From: Thermocatellispora tengchongensis
GTDB taxonomy: Bacteria; Actinomycetota; Actinomycetes; Streptosporangiales; Streptosporangiaceae
DNA: 64,000 nucleotides
Assembly: GCF_014202315.1 (NCBI RefSeq)
Contig: NZ_JACHGN010000004.1
Coordinates: 1 to 64,000 of the forward strand
Reading direction: 5' to 3'
The translations under genes and the position numbers were made by a program. How positions within the stretch are numbered: the first letter of the stretch is position 1; each line of letters opens with the position of its first letter. The notes under the pieces were generated by a model. The model had not been told where the DNA came from. It saw only the letters and a list, made by a program, of their open reading frames with translations, and ran no database searches. Shown here piece after piece: positions 51,709 through 60,601 of this stretch.

Positions 51709-52458
51709 TCACAGCTTGCCCGACTCGCCGCCGTCGACGACGAACGTGGCCCCGGTGGTGAACGACGACAGCGGCGAGACCAGCAGGCAGGCCAGCGGCA
51801 CCAGCTCCTGCGGCTCGGCCATCCGCCCGGCCGGGATGCGGGCGACCCTGCGCCGCAGCAGATCGGGCGACTCCAGCACCGCCTTTTGCGCCTCGGTGCT
51901 GAACGCGCCCGGCGCGATGGCGTTGACCTGGACGTTCTTGGCCGCCCACTCCGCGGCCAGCGCCTCGGTCATCCGGATCACCGCGCCCTTGGAGGCGGAG
52001 TAGCCGACCAGCATGGGCTTGCCGCGCACGCCGGTGGTGGAGGCGACGTTCACGATCCGGCCGCCGCCCTGGGCGATCATGTGCCGTCCGGCGGCCTGGG
52101 CGAGCAGCATCGGCGCGATCACGTTGACCGCGAGCGTGTCCTTCCACACCGCGGGGTCCTGGTCGGCGAACTTGCCCGCCGGGGCGATCCCGGCGTTGTT
52201 GATCAGGCCGTCGATGCGGCCGTGCCGGGCGACGACCTGGCCGGGCAGGGCGGCGACCTCGGCCTCGTCGCGCATGTCGGCCGCGATCGGGGTGATCCGG
52301 CCGCCGCCCTCGGCCGCGACCTCGCGCAGCCCGTCGCGGGAGCGCGCGGCGGCCACGACGTACGCGCCCTCGGCCGCGAGCGCGAGCGCGATGGCGGCGC
52401 CGAGGCCCCGGCTGGCGCCGGTGACCAGGACGACGGTGTCGCGCAGCCGCAGATCCAT
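51709..52458 (-). CDS. SDR family oxidoreductase
   Basis: A 249-residue classical short-chain dehydrogenase with TGASRGLG at 14-21, NNAG, the catalytic VASTTGVRG serine region and YSASK, and FVVDGGES at the end. AAARSRD after beta-2 (Arg after the strand) suggests NADP preference. Its ATG shares one base with the stop of the upstream acyl-CoA dehydrogenase. Likely a 3-hydroxyacyl- or cyclic-alcohol dehydrogenase. Confidence 0.92.
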   Translation of the reverse strand: MDLRLRDTVVLVTGASRGLGAAIALALAAEGAYVVAAARSRDGLREVAAEGGGRITPIAADMRDEAEVAALPGQVVARHGRIDGLINNAGIAPAGKFADQDPAVWKDTLAVNVIAPMLLAQAAGRHMIAQGGGRIVNVASTTGVRGKPMLVGYSASKGAVIRMTEALAAEWAAKNVQVNAIAPGAFSTEAQKAVLESPDLLRRRVARIPAGRMAEPQELVPLACLLVSPLSSFTTGATFVVDGGESGKL

Positions 52459-53606
52459 CAGGAGACCCCCTTCGCCAGGCGGCGCGCGAGGGAGTCGAGC
52501 AACACCTCGGTCGCGCCCTCGTAGACCCGCAGCGGGCGGGCGTTGCGGTACAGCCGCTCGATCTTCGAGCCGCGGATCAGGCCGAAGCGGCCCATGGCCT
52601 GCACCGAGCGGTCCACCACCCGGCCCGCGGCCTCGGTGGCGCTCACCTTGGCGATCGAGGAGAAGTCCAGGTGGGCCAGGGGGTCGGTCCGGGCCAGCGA
52701 CGCGGCCCGGTACGTGATCGCGCGCGCGGTCTCGACGTCCACCCAGGACTGCGCCAGGTTCTGCCCGACCGCCCCCAGGCCGATGAGCGGCCCGCCGAAC
52801 TGCTCGCGGGTGGTGGTGTGGCGCAGGGCCTCGTCCAGCGCGGCCTGGGCCAGCCCGACGGCCGAGCCCGCCACGGTGACGCGGAAGACCGCGAGGGTGC
52901 GCAGCATCAGCGAGAACGCCTTGCCGGGCGCGCCCAGCCGGTTGGCCTCGGGCACCAGGACGTCGTCGAAGGTCAGCTCGCCCAGGATGTGCGGGGCGAT
53001 CAGGCCGGCGCCGGGCGTCACGGTCAGGCCGGGGGCGTCGGCGGGCACCAGGGCCATGGAGTAGCCCTCGCCCTCGCGGCCCAGCACGCAGTAGAAGTCG
53101 GCGGCGCCGCCGTTGGTGATGAACGACTTGCGCCCGCTCACCCGCAGGCCGCCGGGCTCGGCGCGTACGGTCGTGGTGACCGCGCGCAGGTCGGAGCCGA
53201 CCTCCGGCTCGGTCAGGGCCAGCCCGGCGACGGCCTCCAGCCGGGCCACCCGGGGCAGCCAGGCGCGCTTGAGCGCCTCGCCGCCGCCCACGGTCAGCGG
53301 GTAGCTGCCGACGCCCTGCATGCCGAACAGCGAGTCCAGGTGGGCGGAGGCGTACATCAGGGCCTCGCGCACCACCGCGATGGTCAGCGGGTCGAGCACG
53401 TCGTCGCGCCCGCCGTACGCGGCGGGAACGACGCAGGCGGCCAGGCCGCTGCCGCGCAGCGCCTCCGCGACGCCCCGGTGGATCTCGGTGCACTCGTCGG
53501 CCTCGGCCGCGAACCCCTCCACCTGGGCCGCCACGTCGCGGGCGACCCGCTGGATCTCGCGGTGCCTGGGGCCCAGCTCGAAGATCGGCTCGTCCACGGC
53601 GCTCAC
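52458..53606 (-). CDS. Acyl-CoA dehydrogenase
   Basis: A 382-residue flavoprotein. LTEPEVGSDLRAV and FITNGGAADFYCVL are the FAD- and substrate-binding strands, REQFGGPLIGLGAVGQNLA the dimer helix, and VYEGATEVLLDSLAR holds a Glu near the usual C-terminal catalytic position. It oxidises a CoA thioester at the alpha-beta bond. GTG 53606 overlaps the stop of the other dehydrogenase by four bases. In steroid pathways such paired genes form heterotetramers; that may apply here (inference). Confidence 0.93.
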   Translation of the reverse strand: MSAVDEPIFELGPRHREIQRVARDVAAQVEGFAAEADECTEIHRGVAEALRGSGLAACVVPAAYGGRDDVLDPLTIAVVREALMYASAHLDSLFGMQGVGSYPLTVGGGEALKRAWLPRVARLEAVAGLALTEPEVGSDLRAVTTTVRAEPGGLRVSGRKSFITNGGAADFYCVLGREGEGYSMALVPADAPGLTVTPGAGLIAPHILGELTFDDVLVPEANRLGAPGKAFSLMLRTLAVFRVTVAGSAVGLAQAALDEALRHTTTREQFGGPLIGLGAVGQNLAQSWVDVETARAITYRAASLARTDPLAHLDFSSIAKVSATEAAGRVVDRSVQAMGRFGLIRGSKIERLYRNARPLRVYEGATEVLLDSLARRLAKGVS

Positions 53607-54763
53607 GCCCGCTGGTCGAATCGCCGGCCGAGCAACTCGGAGACGATCCTGATCCGCTGCATCGTGGGCGTGCCGCCCGCGATGGCCCAGCCGTGGGCGT
53701 CGCGGTGCAGCCGCTCGATGCCGTACTCCTCGGTGTAGCCGTTGCCGCCGTGGAGCTGCATCGCCAGGTCGGAGACCCGCTTGGCCATCTCGTTGGCGGT
53801 GCACTTGGCCAGCGACACCTGGAGCGGGTCGGGCAGGCCGGTGCCGGCCGCGGCGGCGGCGCGCTGGATGAGCAGGCGCGCGGCCTCGACCTGGAGCAGC
53901 ATGTCGGCGAGGGTCACCTGCACGCTCTGGAACTCGATCAGCGGCTTGCCGAACTGCTCGCGCTCCTGGACGTAGGCGATCGTGCGGTCCAGCGCCGCCT
54001 GGCCGATCGCCAGGCTCATGGTGGCGTTGCCCAGCCGCTCGATGGAGAAGACCGTGAACAGCTTGCCGAAGTCGCCCGCGGGCACCACGACGTTCTCCTC
54101 GGGCACGAACACCCCGTCGAAGATCACGTCGGCGGACGGGATGCCGCGAAAGCCCATCAGCCGCTCCTGCTGGCCGAAGGAGAGGCCGGCCATGCCCTTC
54201 TCCACCACCAGCGCGCCGATGCCCTTGGCCCCCGGCGCGTCGCTGAGCCGGGCGTAGACGAGGTACTGGTCGGCCTCGCCGCCGTTGGAGATCCACCGCT
54301 TGGTGCCTTCGAGCAGGTAGCCGCCGTCCACCGGCTTGGCGAGGGTGCGCATGTCGGTGGCGGCCGAGCCGGCGTCGGGCTCGGAGATCGCCACGGCCAT
54401 GGTCTTCTCACCGCTGATGATGCCGGGCAGCCAGCGCTCGCGCTGCTCCTCGGTGCCGAGGTGGCCGATCACCTGGGCCGGCCCGGTGTTGGCCTCGAAG
54501 ACCTGGAACGCGGCGGGACGGCACTGCTTGGCGAACTCCTCGATCACCGCCAGCGCCTCGGCCAGCGGGGCGCCGGAACCGCCGTAGCGCTCGGGATGGG
54601 CGATGCCGAGGAAGCCCAGCTCGCCCAGGCGCCTGCGCTCCTGCACCGGCAGCGGGCGCCGGTGGACGTCCAGGTCTTCCGCCATGGGCGCGTAGACCTC
54701 CTCGGCGACGCGGGCCGCCAGAGCACGGATCTCCTCGTGCCCGTCGGCTGAGTAAGCGGTCAC
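53603..54763 (-). CDS. Acyl-CoA dehydrogenase
   Basis: A 386-residue flavoprotein with ERYGGSGAPLAEALAVIEEF, ISEPDAGSAATDM, WISNGGEADQYLVYARL, EREQFGKPLIEFQSVQ and the C-terminal GGNGYTEEYGIERLHRDA. The last has the standard catalytic arrangement of short- and medium-chain enzymes. GTG 54763 is preferred because AGGAG lies about seven bases upstream; another GTG is two codons earlier. It heads the leftward operon and diverges from the thiolase gene. Confidence 0.93.
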   Translation of the reverse strand: MTAYSADGHEEIRALAARVAEEVYAPMAEDLDVHRRPLPVQERRRLGELGFLGIAHPERYGGSGAPLAEALAVIEEFAKQCRPAAFQVFEANTGPAQVIGHLGTEEQRERWLPGIISGEKTMAVAISEPDAGSAATDMRTLAKPVDGGYLLEGTKRWISNGGEADQYLVYARLSDAPGAKGIGALVVEKGMAGLSFGQQERLMGFRGIPSADVIFDGVFVPEENVVVPAGDFGKLFTVFSIERLGNATMSLAIGQAALDRTIAYVQEREQFGKPLIEFQSVQVTLADMLLQVEAARLLIQRAAAAAGTGLPDPLQVSLAKCTANEMAKRVSDLAMQLHGGNGYTEEYGIERLHRDAHGWAIAGGTPTMQRIRIVSELLGRRFDQRA

Positions 54764-54800
54764 GCACACTCTCCTGCTCGTTGCTTTCGGTCGTTACAGA

Positions 54801-54821
54801 TGAATATCATGATAAGCAATA
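54801..54821. promoter_or_regulatory. CATG-containing operator candidate, site C
   Basis: ATATCATGATAAGC contains the perfect palindrome TATCATGATA in the 78-bp divergent promoter of the dehydrogenase and thiolase operons. On the minus strand it reads TATTGCTTATCATGAT, loosely matching sites A and B. Confidence 0.4.
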
Positions 54822-54841
54822 CCCTGGAAAGGAGGTAGCCC

Positions 54842-56023
54842 GTGAGCGTGGAAGTCGTGGTCGTGGACGCGGTCAGGACCCCCATGGGCCACGGCAGACC
54901 GGGCGGCGCGCTGGCCGGGGTGCACCCGGTGGACCTGCTCGCGCAGACCCTCGCCGCACTCCTGGCGCGCACCGGCGTGGACCCGGGCATCGTGGACGAC
55001 GTGCTCATCGGCTGCGTGTCGCAGGCCGGCGAGCAGTCGGCGACCCCGGGCCGGATGGCCTGGCTGGCGGCCGGCCTGCCGGCCCACGTGCCCGCCGCCA
55101 CCATCGACCGCAAGTGCGGCTCCGGCCAGCAGGCCGTCCACTTCGCCGCCCAGGCGATCATGGCGGGCTGCTGCGACATCGTCGTCGCGGGCGGCGTGGA
55201 GTCGATGAGCCGGGTGCCGATGGGCTCGGCCCGGATGGACGCCGACCCGTACGGCGCGGGCGTGGCCGCCCGGTTCGCCCCCGGCCTGGTGCCTCAGGGC
55301 GTGGCCGCCGAGCTGGTGGCCGCCCGGTGGAAGCTGAGCCGTACCGAGATGGACGAGTACGCCGTGCGCTCGCACGAGCTGGCGGCGCGCGCCCGCGACG
55401 CGGGCGCCTTCGACCGCGAGATCGTGCCCGTGGACACCCCGTCCGGCCGGGTGACCCGCGACGAGACCATCCGCCCCGGCAGCACCGTCGAGCGGCTGGC
55501 GGAGCTGCGGCCCGCCTTCGCCCGCGACGACCTGGCCGAGCGGTTCCCCGAGATCGACTGGAGCGTCACCGCGGGCAACTCCTCCCAGATCACCGACGGC
55601 GCCGCCGCCCTGCTGCTGATGAGCCGGGCCAGGTGCGAGGAGCTGGGGCTCACCCCCCGCGCCCGGATCGGGTGGATGGCCGCGTGCGGGGACGACCCGC
55701 TGCTCATGCTGACCGCGCCGATCCCCGCGACCCGCATGATCCTGCGCCGCTCCGGGCTGAGCCTGGACGAGATCGGCCACATCGAGGTCAACGAGGCGTT
55801 CGCGTCGGTCCCGCTGGCCTGGATGGCCGAGTTCGGCCCCGACCCGGCCGCGGTCAACCCGCGCGGCGGCGCCATCGCCCTGGGCCACCCCCTCGGGGCG
55901 TCCGGCGCCCGGCTGATGACCACGATGCTGCACGCGATGGAGGACGAGGGCCACCGCTACGGCCTCCAGCTCATGTGCGAGGCGGGCGGCATGGCCAACG
56001 CGACCATCATCGAGCGCCTGTAG
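54842..56023 (+). CDS. Thiolase family acetyl-CoA acyltransferase
   Basis: A 393-residue degradative thiolase. The acyl-accepting Cys92 is in DRKCGSGQQAV, NEAFASVPLAW and GHPLGASGAR supply the catalytic Asn and His, and CEAGGMANA gives the second Cys at 379. It splits a 3-ketoacyl-CoA with CoA. A full AAGGAGGT precedes the GTG start, indicating strong translation. First gene of the rightward operon thiolase - SDR - enoyl-CoA hydratase. Confidence 0.95.
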   Translation: MSVEVVVVDAVRTPMGHGRPGGALAGVHPVDLLAQTLAALLARTGVDPGIVDDVLIGCVSQAGEQSATPGRMAWLAAGLPAHVPAATIDRKCGSGQQAVHFAAQAIMAGCCDIVVAGGVESMSRVPMGSARMDADPYGAGVAARFAPGLVPQGVAAELVAARWKLSRTEMDEYAVRSHELAARARDAGAFDREIVPVDTPSGRVTRDETIRPGSTVERLAELRPAFARDDLAERFPEIDWSVTAGNSSQITDGAAALLLMSRARCEELGLTPRARIGWMAACGDDPLLMLTAPIPATRMILRRSGLSLDEIGHIEVNEAFASVPLAWMAEFGPDPAAVNPRGGAIALGHPLGASGARLMTTMLHAMEDEGHRYGLQLMCEAGGMANATIIERL

Positions 56024-56051
56024 CCGAGCGGGCCAGGCGGAAGCGGAGGAA

Positions 56052-56816
56052 GTGAGTTTGGACGTCAACGGAGCCTCGGTCCTGGTCACCGGCGGCGCCT
56101 CCGGCCTGGGGGCCGCGACGGCGGAGCGCCTGGCCGGGCTCGGCGCGCACGTGGTGATCCTGGACCTGCCCGAGTCGCCCGGCGAGGCGGTCGCCGGGAA
56201 GCTGGGGGCCCGGTTCGCGCCCGCCGACGTGACCGACCCCGCCGGGGTCGAGGCGGCCCTGGACCTGGCCGAGCGGGCCGCCCCGCTGCGCGCGCTGGTG
56301 CACTGCGCCGGGCGCGGCGGCCCGGTGCGCCTGGTGGACCGCGACGGCAACCCCGGCTCGCTGGAGACCTACGAGCGGATCGTCCGCGTCAACCTGATCG
56401 GCACCTTCAACGTGCTGCGCCTGGCCGCCGCCCGCATGGCCCGCAACGAGGAGGTGGAAGGCGAGCGCGGCGTGTGCGTGCTGACCGCGTCGGTGGCCGC
56501 CTGGGAGGGCCAGATCGGCCAGATTCCGTACGCCTCCGCCAAGGCCGGGGTCGTCGGCATGACCCTGGTCGCGGCGCGCGACCTGGCGTCCAAGAAGATC
56601 CGCGTCACCACGATCGCGCCCGGCCTGTTCGACACCCCCATCCTGGCCAGGCTGCCCGAGGAGGTGCGCGAGTCGCTGGGCCGCTCGGTGCCGCACCCGA
56701 ACCGGCTCGGGGCCCCGGAGGAGTACGCCGCGCTGGCCCAGCAGATCATCGAGAACAGGATGCTCAACGGTGAGACCATCCGGCTCGACGGCGCGTTGCG
56801 CATGGCCCCGCGCTGA
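56052..56816 (+). CDS. SDR, 3-hydroxyacyl-CoA dehydrogenase type (HSD10-like)
   Basis: A 254-residue short-chain dehydrogenase with TGGASGLG at 14-21, ILDLP after beta-2 (Asp, so NAD), NTASVAA-like [21 protein letters not shown] and [10 protein letters not shown]. The substitution of an extended GQIGQ before YASAK and the overall pattern match mammalian HSD10-like 3-hydroxyacyl-CoA dehydrogenases. It would feed the thiolase encoded 28 bp upstream. Start GTG 56052 follows GGAGGAA. Confidence 0.92.
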   Translation: MSLDVNGASVLVTGGASGLGAATAERLAGLGAHVVILDLPESPGEAVAGKLGARFAPADVTDPAGVEAALDLAERAAPLRALVHCAGRGGPVRLVDRDGNPGSLETYERIVRVNLIGTFNVLRLAAARMARNEEVEGERGVCVLTASVAAWEGQIGQIPYASAKAGVVGMTLVAARDLASKKIRVTTIAPGLFDTPILARLPEEVRESLGRSVPHPNRLGAPEEYAALAQQIIENRMLNGETIRLDGALRMAPR

Positions 56817-56850
56817 GTCCGGAGCGGGAGACCCGACCAAGGAGACACGG

Positions 56851-57627
56851 ATGACCGAGACGGGCGAGCGGGAGCTGATCGTGGAGCGGCGCGGGCGGGT
56901 GCTCGTGCTGACCATGAACCGGCCCGCGAGCAGGAACGCCATGTCGATGCGCATGGCGCACGAGATCGCCGACGCCCTCACCGAGCTGGACGAGCGCGAC
57001 GACCTGAGCGTGGGCGTGATCACCGGCGCCGGCGGCACGTTCTGCGCCGGCATGGACCTGAAGGGCTTCGCCCGCGGCGAGCGCCCGATCGTCGAGGGCC
57101 GCGGCTTCGCCGGGCTGACCCGGCGGCCCCCGGTCAAGCCGCTCGTCGCCGCGGTCGAGGGGTACGCGCTGGCCGGCGGGTTCGAGATCGTGCTCGCCTG
57201 CGACCTGATCGTCGCCTCGCGGGAGGCGAAGTTCGGCCTGCCCGAGGTCAAGCGGGGCCTGACGGCGGCGGCCGGCGGGCTGATGCGGCTGCCGGAGCGG
57301 GTGCCGTACCACCTGGCCATGGAGCTGGTGCTGACCGGCCGCATGTGGCCCGCGACCGAGGCGCACGAGGTGCGGCTGGTGAACCGGCTCACCGAGCCGG
57401 GCGGGGCCCTGGACGGCGCGCTGGAGCTGGCCGGGGAGGTCGCGGCGAACGCCCCGCTGGCGCTGGCGGCGTCCAAGCAGGTCATGGTGCGCTCGGCGGA
57501 CTGGCCGCTGGACGAGCGGTTCGACCGCCAGGAGGAGTACGCCGGCCCGGTGCGCGAGTCGGCCGACGCCAAGGAGGGCGCGCTCGCCTTCGTGGAGAAG
57601 CGCGCGCCGCGGTGGACCGGCCGCTGA
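56851..57627 (+). CDS. Enoyl-CoA hydratase/isomerase family protein
   Basis: A 258-residue crotonase with [13 protein letters not shown], oxyanion-hole segments [11 protein letters not shown] and [16 protein letters not shown], and [19 protein letters not shown], where the usual catalytic Glu is present. It likely hydrates the product of the acyl-CoA dehydrogenases. AAGGAGA precedes ATG 56851. The operon ends at the terminator 19 bp downstream. Confidence 0.93.
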   Translation: MTETGERELIVERRGRVLVLTMNRPASRNAMSMRMAHEIADALTELDERDDLSVGVITGAGGTFCAGMDLKGFARGERPIVEGRGFAGLTRRPPVKPLVAAVEGYALAGGFEIVLACDLIVASREAKFGLPEVKRGLTAAAGGLMRLPERVPYHLAMELVLTGRMWPATEAHEVRLVNRLTEPGGALDGALELAGEVAANAPLALAASKQVMVRSADWPLDERFDRQEEYAGPVRESADAKEGALAFVEKRAPRWTGR

Positions 57628-57645
57628 GACACGACGAGGACACCA

Positions 57646-57691
57646 CGCCGGGGCCGTCGCCCCCCGATTGCCGGGGGCGACGGCCCCGGCG
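57646..57691. terminator. Bidirectional terminator between convergent operons
   Basis: A perfect 19-bp stem (57646-57664 with 57673-57691) with an 8-nt loop, followed by TCTTCT on the plus strand. It lies between the enoyl-CoA hydratase and the convergent CitE-like gene. Confidence 0.9.
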
Positions 57692-57696
57692 TCTTC

Positions 57697-58581
57697 TCAG
57701 CGCTCGCCGCGCACCAGGCGGGCGCGGGCCAGCCAGTCGCGGGCCTTGTCCGCGTGCGCGAGGTCGATGTGCTGGCCGCGGAACCGGACGGCGCCCCGGC
57801 CCTCGGCCACCGCCTCGTCCATCGCCGCGACCATGGCCTCGTAGTAGGCCACCTCGTCGTCGCCGGGCGTGAACACCTCGTTCACGACCGGCACGTGCGA
57901 GGGGTGGATGACGATCTGGCCGCGGAAGCCGAGCTGGAGGCCGTAGTCGGCGAAGGCGCGCAGGCCCTCCAGGTCGGCCAGGTCCTCCCACAGCGCGGTC
58001 AGCGGGTGCAGGCCGTGCTGACGGCAGGCCAGCAGGATGCGGCTGCGCAGGTAGAGCGACTCGCTGCCCTCCTGCGACCAGCGGAAGCCGACCGCGCGGG
58101 CGATGTCGGCGTGCCGCGAGGTCGGGCCGATCATCGCGCCGACGCGGGGCGAGGCCGCGGCGATCTCCATGCAGTTGGTGATCGCGTCCACGGTCTCGAC
58201 CGGGACGATCATCTCCAGGCCGGCCGCGCCGTTGCGGGCCTCGAAGCAGTCGATCAGCGCCTCCCAGCGCACCACGTCGGCGGCGGTCCTGATCTTCGGG
58301 GTGAACAGGCCGGTCAGCGCCGGGCAGACCACCGCCTCCAGGTCGGCCCCGGCGAGCCGGGTGGCCAGCGCGTTCGGCCGTACGAACAGGCCGATGCCGG
58401 GGTGCCCGGCGCGCACCTCCTCCACGGTCCGCCGAACGGTGCCGCGGGCGGCCTCCTTCAGGCCGTGCGGCACCGAGTCCTCCAGGTCCAGCACGATCGC
58501 GTCGGCGCCGGCGGCCACCGCCTTGCGCGCCCAGTCGGGCCGGTGCCCGGGGACGAACAACACCGATCGGTACGGATGCAT
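57697..58581 (-). CDS. HpcH/HpaI-CitE family lyase
   Basis: A 294-residue TIM-barrel lyase of the CitE type. RSVLFVPGHRPDWARKA, IVLDLEDSVP with the metal-binding acidic residues, LFVRPNAL, LEMIVPVETVDAI and IHPSHVPVVNEVFTP are family stretches. Members cleave citryl-, malyl- or beta-methylmalyl-CoA-like thioesters or hydrolyse malyl-CoA. ATG 58581 is chosen for AGGAG seven to eight bases upstream. Last gene of the long leftward operon, so it may take the final short-chain product. Confidence 0.9.
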   Translation of the reverse strand: MHPYRSVLFVPGHRPDWARKAVAAGADAIVLDLEDSVPHGLKEAARGTVRRTVEEVRAGHPGIGLFVRPNALATRLAGADLEAVVCPALTGLFTPKIRTAADVVRWEALIDCFEARNGAAGLEMIVPVETVDAITNCMEIAAASPRVGAMIGPTSRHADIARAVGFRWSQEGSESLYLRSRILLACRQHGLHPLTALWEDLADLEGLRAFADYGLQLGFRGQIVIHPSHVPVVNEVFTPGDDEVAYYEAMVAAMDEAVAEGRGAVRFRGQHIDLAHADKARDWLARARLVRGER

Positions 58582-58602
58582 CGGGCGTCTCCTCACCGCT
58601 CG

Positions 58603-58998
58603 CTAGGCGTGCAGCAGGCCGACCGGCATGGCCTCGCCGCCCTCGGGCCGGGCGAAGCCGATCCGCACCGGCATCCCGGCCGCGACCTCGGGCCCCTCGG
58701 CGTCGGTGAGGCGCACCGTCAGCCACGGGCCCTCGGCCAGCTCCACCAGGCCGATCACGGTGCCCGGGGCGTCGCGGCCCGGCAGCACGGTCCAGCTCAC
58801 CAGGTGGCCCCGGCCGCCCGACTCGCGCCACTCCAGGTCGGCGGCCCCGGTGTGCCCGCACACCAGCGCGTCGGGCTCGGACCACATGCCGCTGCTCGGC
58901 GAGTAGCGCAGCAGCAGGACGCCCCGGGCGGCGGCGTCGAAGAAGGGCGCGGACCGCTCGTCGCGCTCCACCGGGGTCAGGGTCATCTCGGCTCCCAT
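58603..58998 (-). CDS. DUF35 OB-fold protein without zinc-ribbon cysteines
   Basis: A 131-residue OB-fold acyl-CoA-associated protein. DERSAPFFDAAARGVLLLRY and the LVSWTVLPGRDAPG to TVIGLVELAEG strands match DUF35. The usual N-terminal rubredoxin-like ribbon (two C-x2-C pairs) is reduced to a single Cys47. In steroid pathways a DUF35 domain (in ChsH2) binds the SCP2-thiolase-like aldolase Ltp2. The partner gene lies 2 bp upstream, so the pair should form such a complex. Confidence 0.87.
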   Translation of the reverse strand: MGAEMTLTPVERDERSAPFFDAAARGVLLLRYSPSSGMWSEPDALVCGHTGAADLEWRESGGRGHLVSWTVLPGRDAPGTVIGLVELAEGPWLTVRLTDAEGPEVAAGMPVRIGFARPEGGEAMPVGLLHA

Positions 58999-59000
58999 GG

Positions 59001-60170
59001 TCAGCGGGCCTTCGGGTGCGGGCTGAGGATGAGCGTGGAGTGGAAGTCGAGCACGCCGCCGTTGCCGCTCACCATGATCAGGTCGCGCTTGGCGACCTGG
59101 CGCGCGCCGCCCTGGCCGCGCGCCTGGATCACCGCCTCCGACAGCGGCGTCATCCCCCACATGTAGTACGACGAGAGCTGGCCGCCGCCGGTGTTGGTCG
59201 GGTGGCTGCCGCCGGGCGCGAGCGCCCCGCTCGCCGCGAACTCCCCGCCCTCGCCCTTGGCGCAGAACCCGTAGTCCTCCAGCGTGATCAGCGTGGTGAA
59301 GGTGAAGCAGTCGTAGATCTGCCGGATGTCGATCTCCGCCACGCCCACCCCGGCCATCTTCAGCGCGTCGGCGCCCGACCGGGCCGCGCCGGTGACCAGG
59401 CCGAAGTCACTGCCCCGGTGGGCGGGGTAGCCGGGGTGGGCCTGCCCCCAGCCCCACACGTGCACCGGCGGCTGGGCCAGCGCGGCGGCGCGGTCGGCGC
59501 TGGTCACGATCACCGCGATGGCGCCGTTGCTCACCAGGCAGCAGTCCAGCAGCCGCAGCGGGTCGGCGATGCGGCGGGAGCTCTGGTGGTCCTCCAGCGT
59601 GATCGGCTCGCGCATCTGGGCCAGCGGGTTCAGCGCCGCCCACTGCCGGGCGGCCACCGCGATGGCGCCGAGCTGCTCGCTGGTGGTGCCGTACGTCTCC
59701 ATGTGCCGCCGGGCCGCCATGGCGTAGCGGGCGGGGGCCGTCTTCAACCCGGCGGCGGCCGGGAGCGAACCGAGCCCCCGCATGGCCCGGCCCGCCCCCG
59801 AGTACGCGGCGCCGCTGCCGGCGCCCTGCTTCAGCGGCGCGTCGGCGTAGACGCAGGCCACCACGTCGGCCATGCCCGCCTCGATGGCCATGGCAGCGAT
59901 CTGCACCATCTGCCCGGCCGAGGAGCCGAAGCCCTGCACGGTGGTCAGCAGCCGCAGGTCGCGTAGCCGCAGCGTGGCCTGGAGCCGCAGGTCGGTGTCG
60001 TTGCCGATGCCCGGGTTGACGAGCAGGCCGTCGATGTCGGCCGGGGCCAGCCCGGCGTCGGCGGCGGCCCGCGAGACCGCCTCCAGGGCGAACTCCGCCG
60101 GCGTCCTGCCGTACACCTTGCCCAGCTCGGTCATGCCCAGGCCCGCGATGGCCGCACGTCGCGCGCTCAC
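59001..60170 (-). CDS. SCP2-thiolase-like protein, Ltp2-type retro-aldolase candidate
   Basis: A 389-residue thiolase-fold protein (AIAGLGMTELGKVYGRTPAE at the start). The place of the thiolase nucleophile reads TVQGFGSSAGQM, with no Cys, so it is not an ordinary thiolase. YDCFTFTTLITLEDYGFC and GGGQLSSYYMWGM keep tyrosines and His-region of the lipid-transfer-protein group. Ltp2 enzymes of this class perform retro-aldol cleavage of 3-hydroxyacyl-CoA side chains when bound to DUF35. The GTG start overlaps the MaoC stop by four bases. Function is inferred from family and gene order. Confidence 0.85.
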   Translation of the reverse strand: MSARRAAIAGLGMTELGKVYGRTPAEFALEAVSRAAADAGLAPADIDGLLVNPGIGNDTDLRLQATLRLRDLRLLTTVQGFGSSAGQMVQIAAMAIEAGMADVVACVYADAPLKQGAGSGAAYSGAGRAMRGLGSLPAAAGLKTAPARYAMAARRHMETYGTTSEQLGAIAVAARQWAALNPLAQMREPITLEDHQSSRRIADPLRLLDCCLVSNGAIAVIVTSADRAAALAQPPVHVWGWGQAHPGYPAHRGSDFGLVTGAARSGADALKMAGVGVAEIDIRQIYDCFTFTTLITLEDYGFCAKGEGGEFAASGALAPGGSHPTNTGGGQLSSYYMWGMTPLSEAVIQARGQGGARQVAKRDLIMVSGNGGVLDFHSTLILSPHPKAR

Positions 60171-60601
60171 TTCAGCCCCTCCGTCCGGCGCGGCAGGACG
60201 ACCTCGACGACGCCCGGCCCCACCGTGATCCCGTTGCCGTTCTCGCACCGGATGGCCACCTCGACCACCCCGGTCTCGCCCTCCAGCCGCTTGGCGGCGA
60301 CGTGCGCGCGCACCCACATGGTCTCGCCGGCGTAGTTGAACGCCTTCATGCGGAAGTCGCGGATGGCGCGCATCGTGCCCTCCTCCCCCATCCAGTCGCG
60401 GACGCACCGCTCCCAGGCGCCCAGCAGGAAGGAGGTGTTGGCGTACATCTCCTGGGCGCCGGTGCGCCGGGCGTACTCGGAGTTGTGGTGGATGGAGTTG
60501 AAGTCGCGGTTGGCGCCCGCCGCCATCACCAGGCGGTAGACGTTCAGCGGGTACTCGACCTCGGCCAGCTCCTCGCCGACCGTGACGTCCTCGTACTTCA
60601 C
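60167..60601 (-). CDS. MaoC-like hotdog hydratase
   Basis: A 144-residue single hotdog protein. YRLVMAAGANRDFNSIHHNSEYARR contains the hydratase pattern (Asp and His of the R-specific enoyl-CoA hydratase motif). It pairs with the FAS1-like dehydratase encoded just upstream, with which it overlaps by GTGA, as in the ChsH1/ChsH2 heteromer that hydrates steroid side-chain enoyl-CoAs. Confidence 0.9.
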   Translation of the reverse strand: MKYEDVTVGEELAEVEYPLNVYRLVMAAGANRDFNSIHHNSEYARRTGAQEMYANTSFLLGAWERCVRDWMGEEGTMRAIRDFRMKAFNYAGETMWVRAHVAAKRLEGETGVVEVAIRCENGNGITVGPGVVEVVLPRRTEGLK

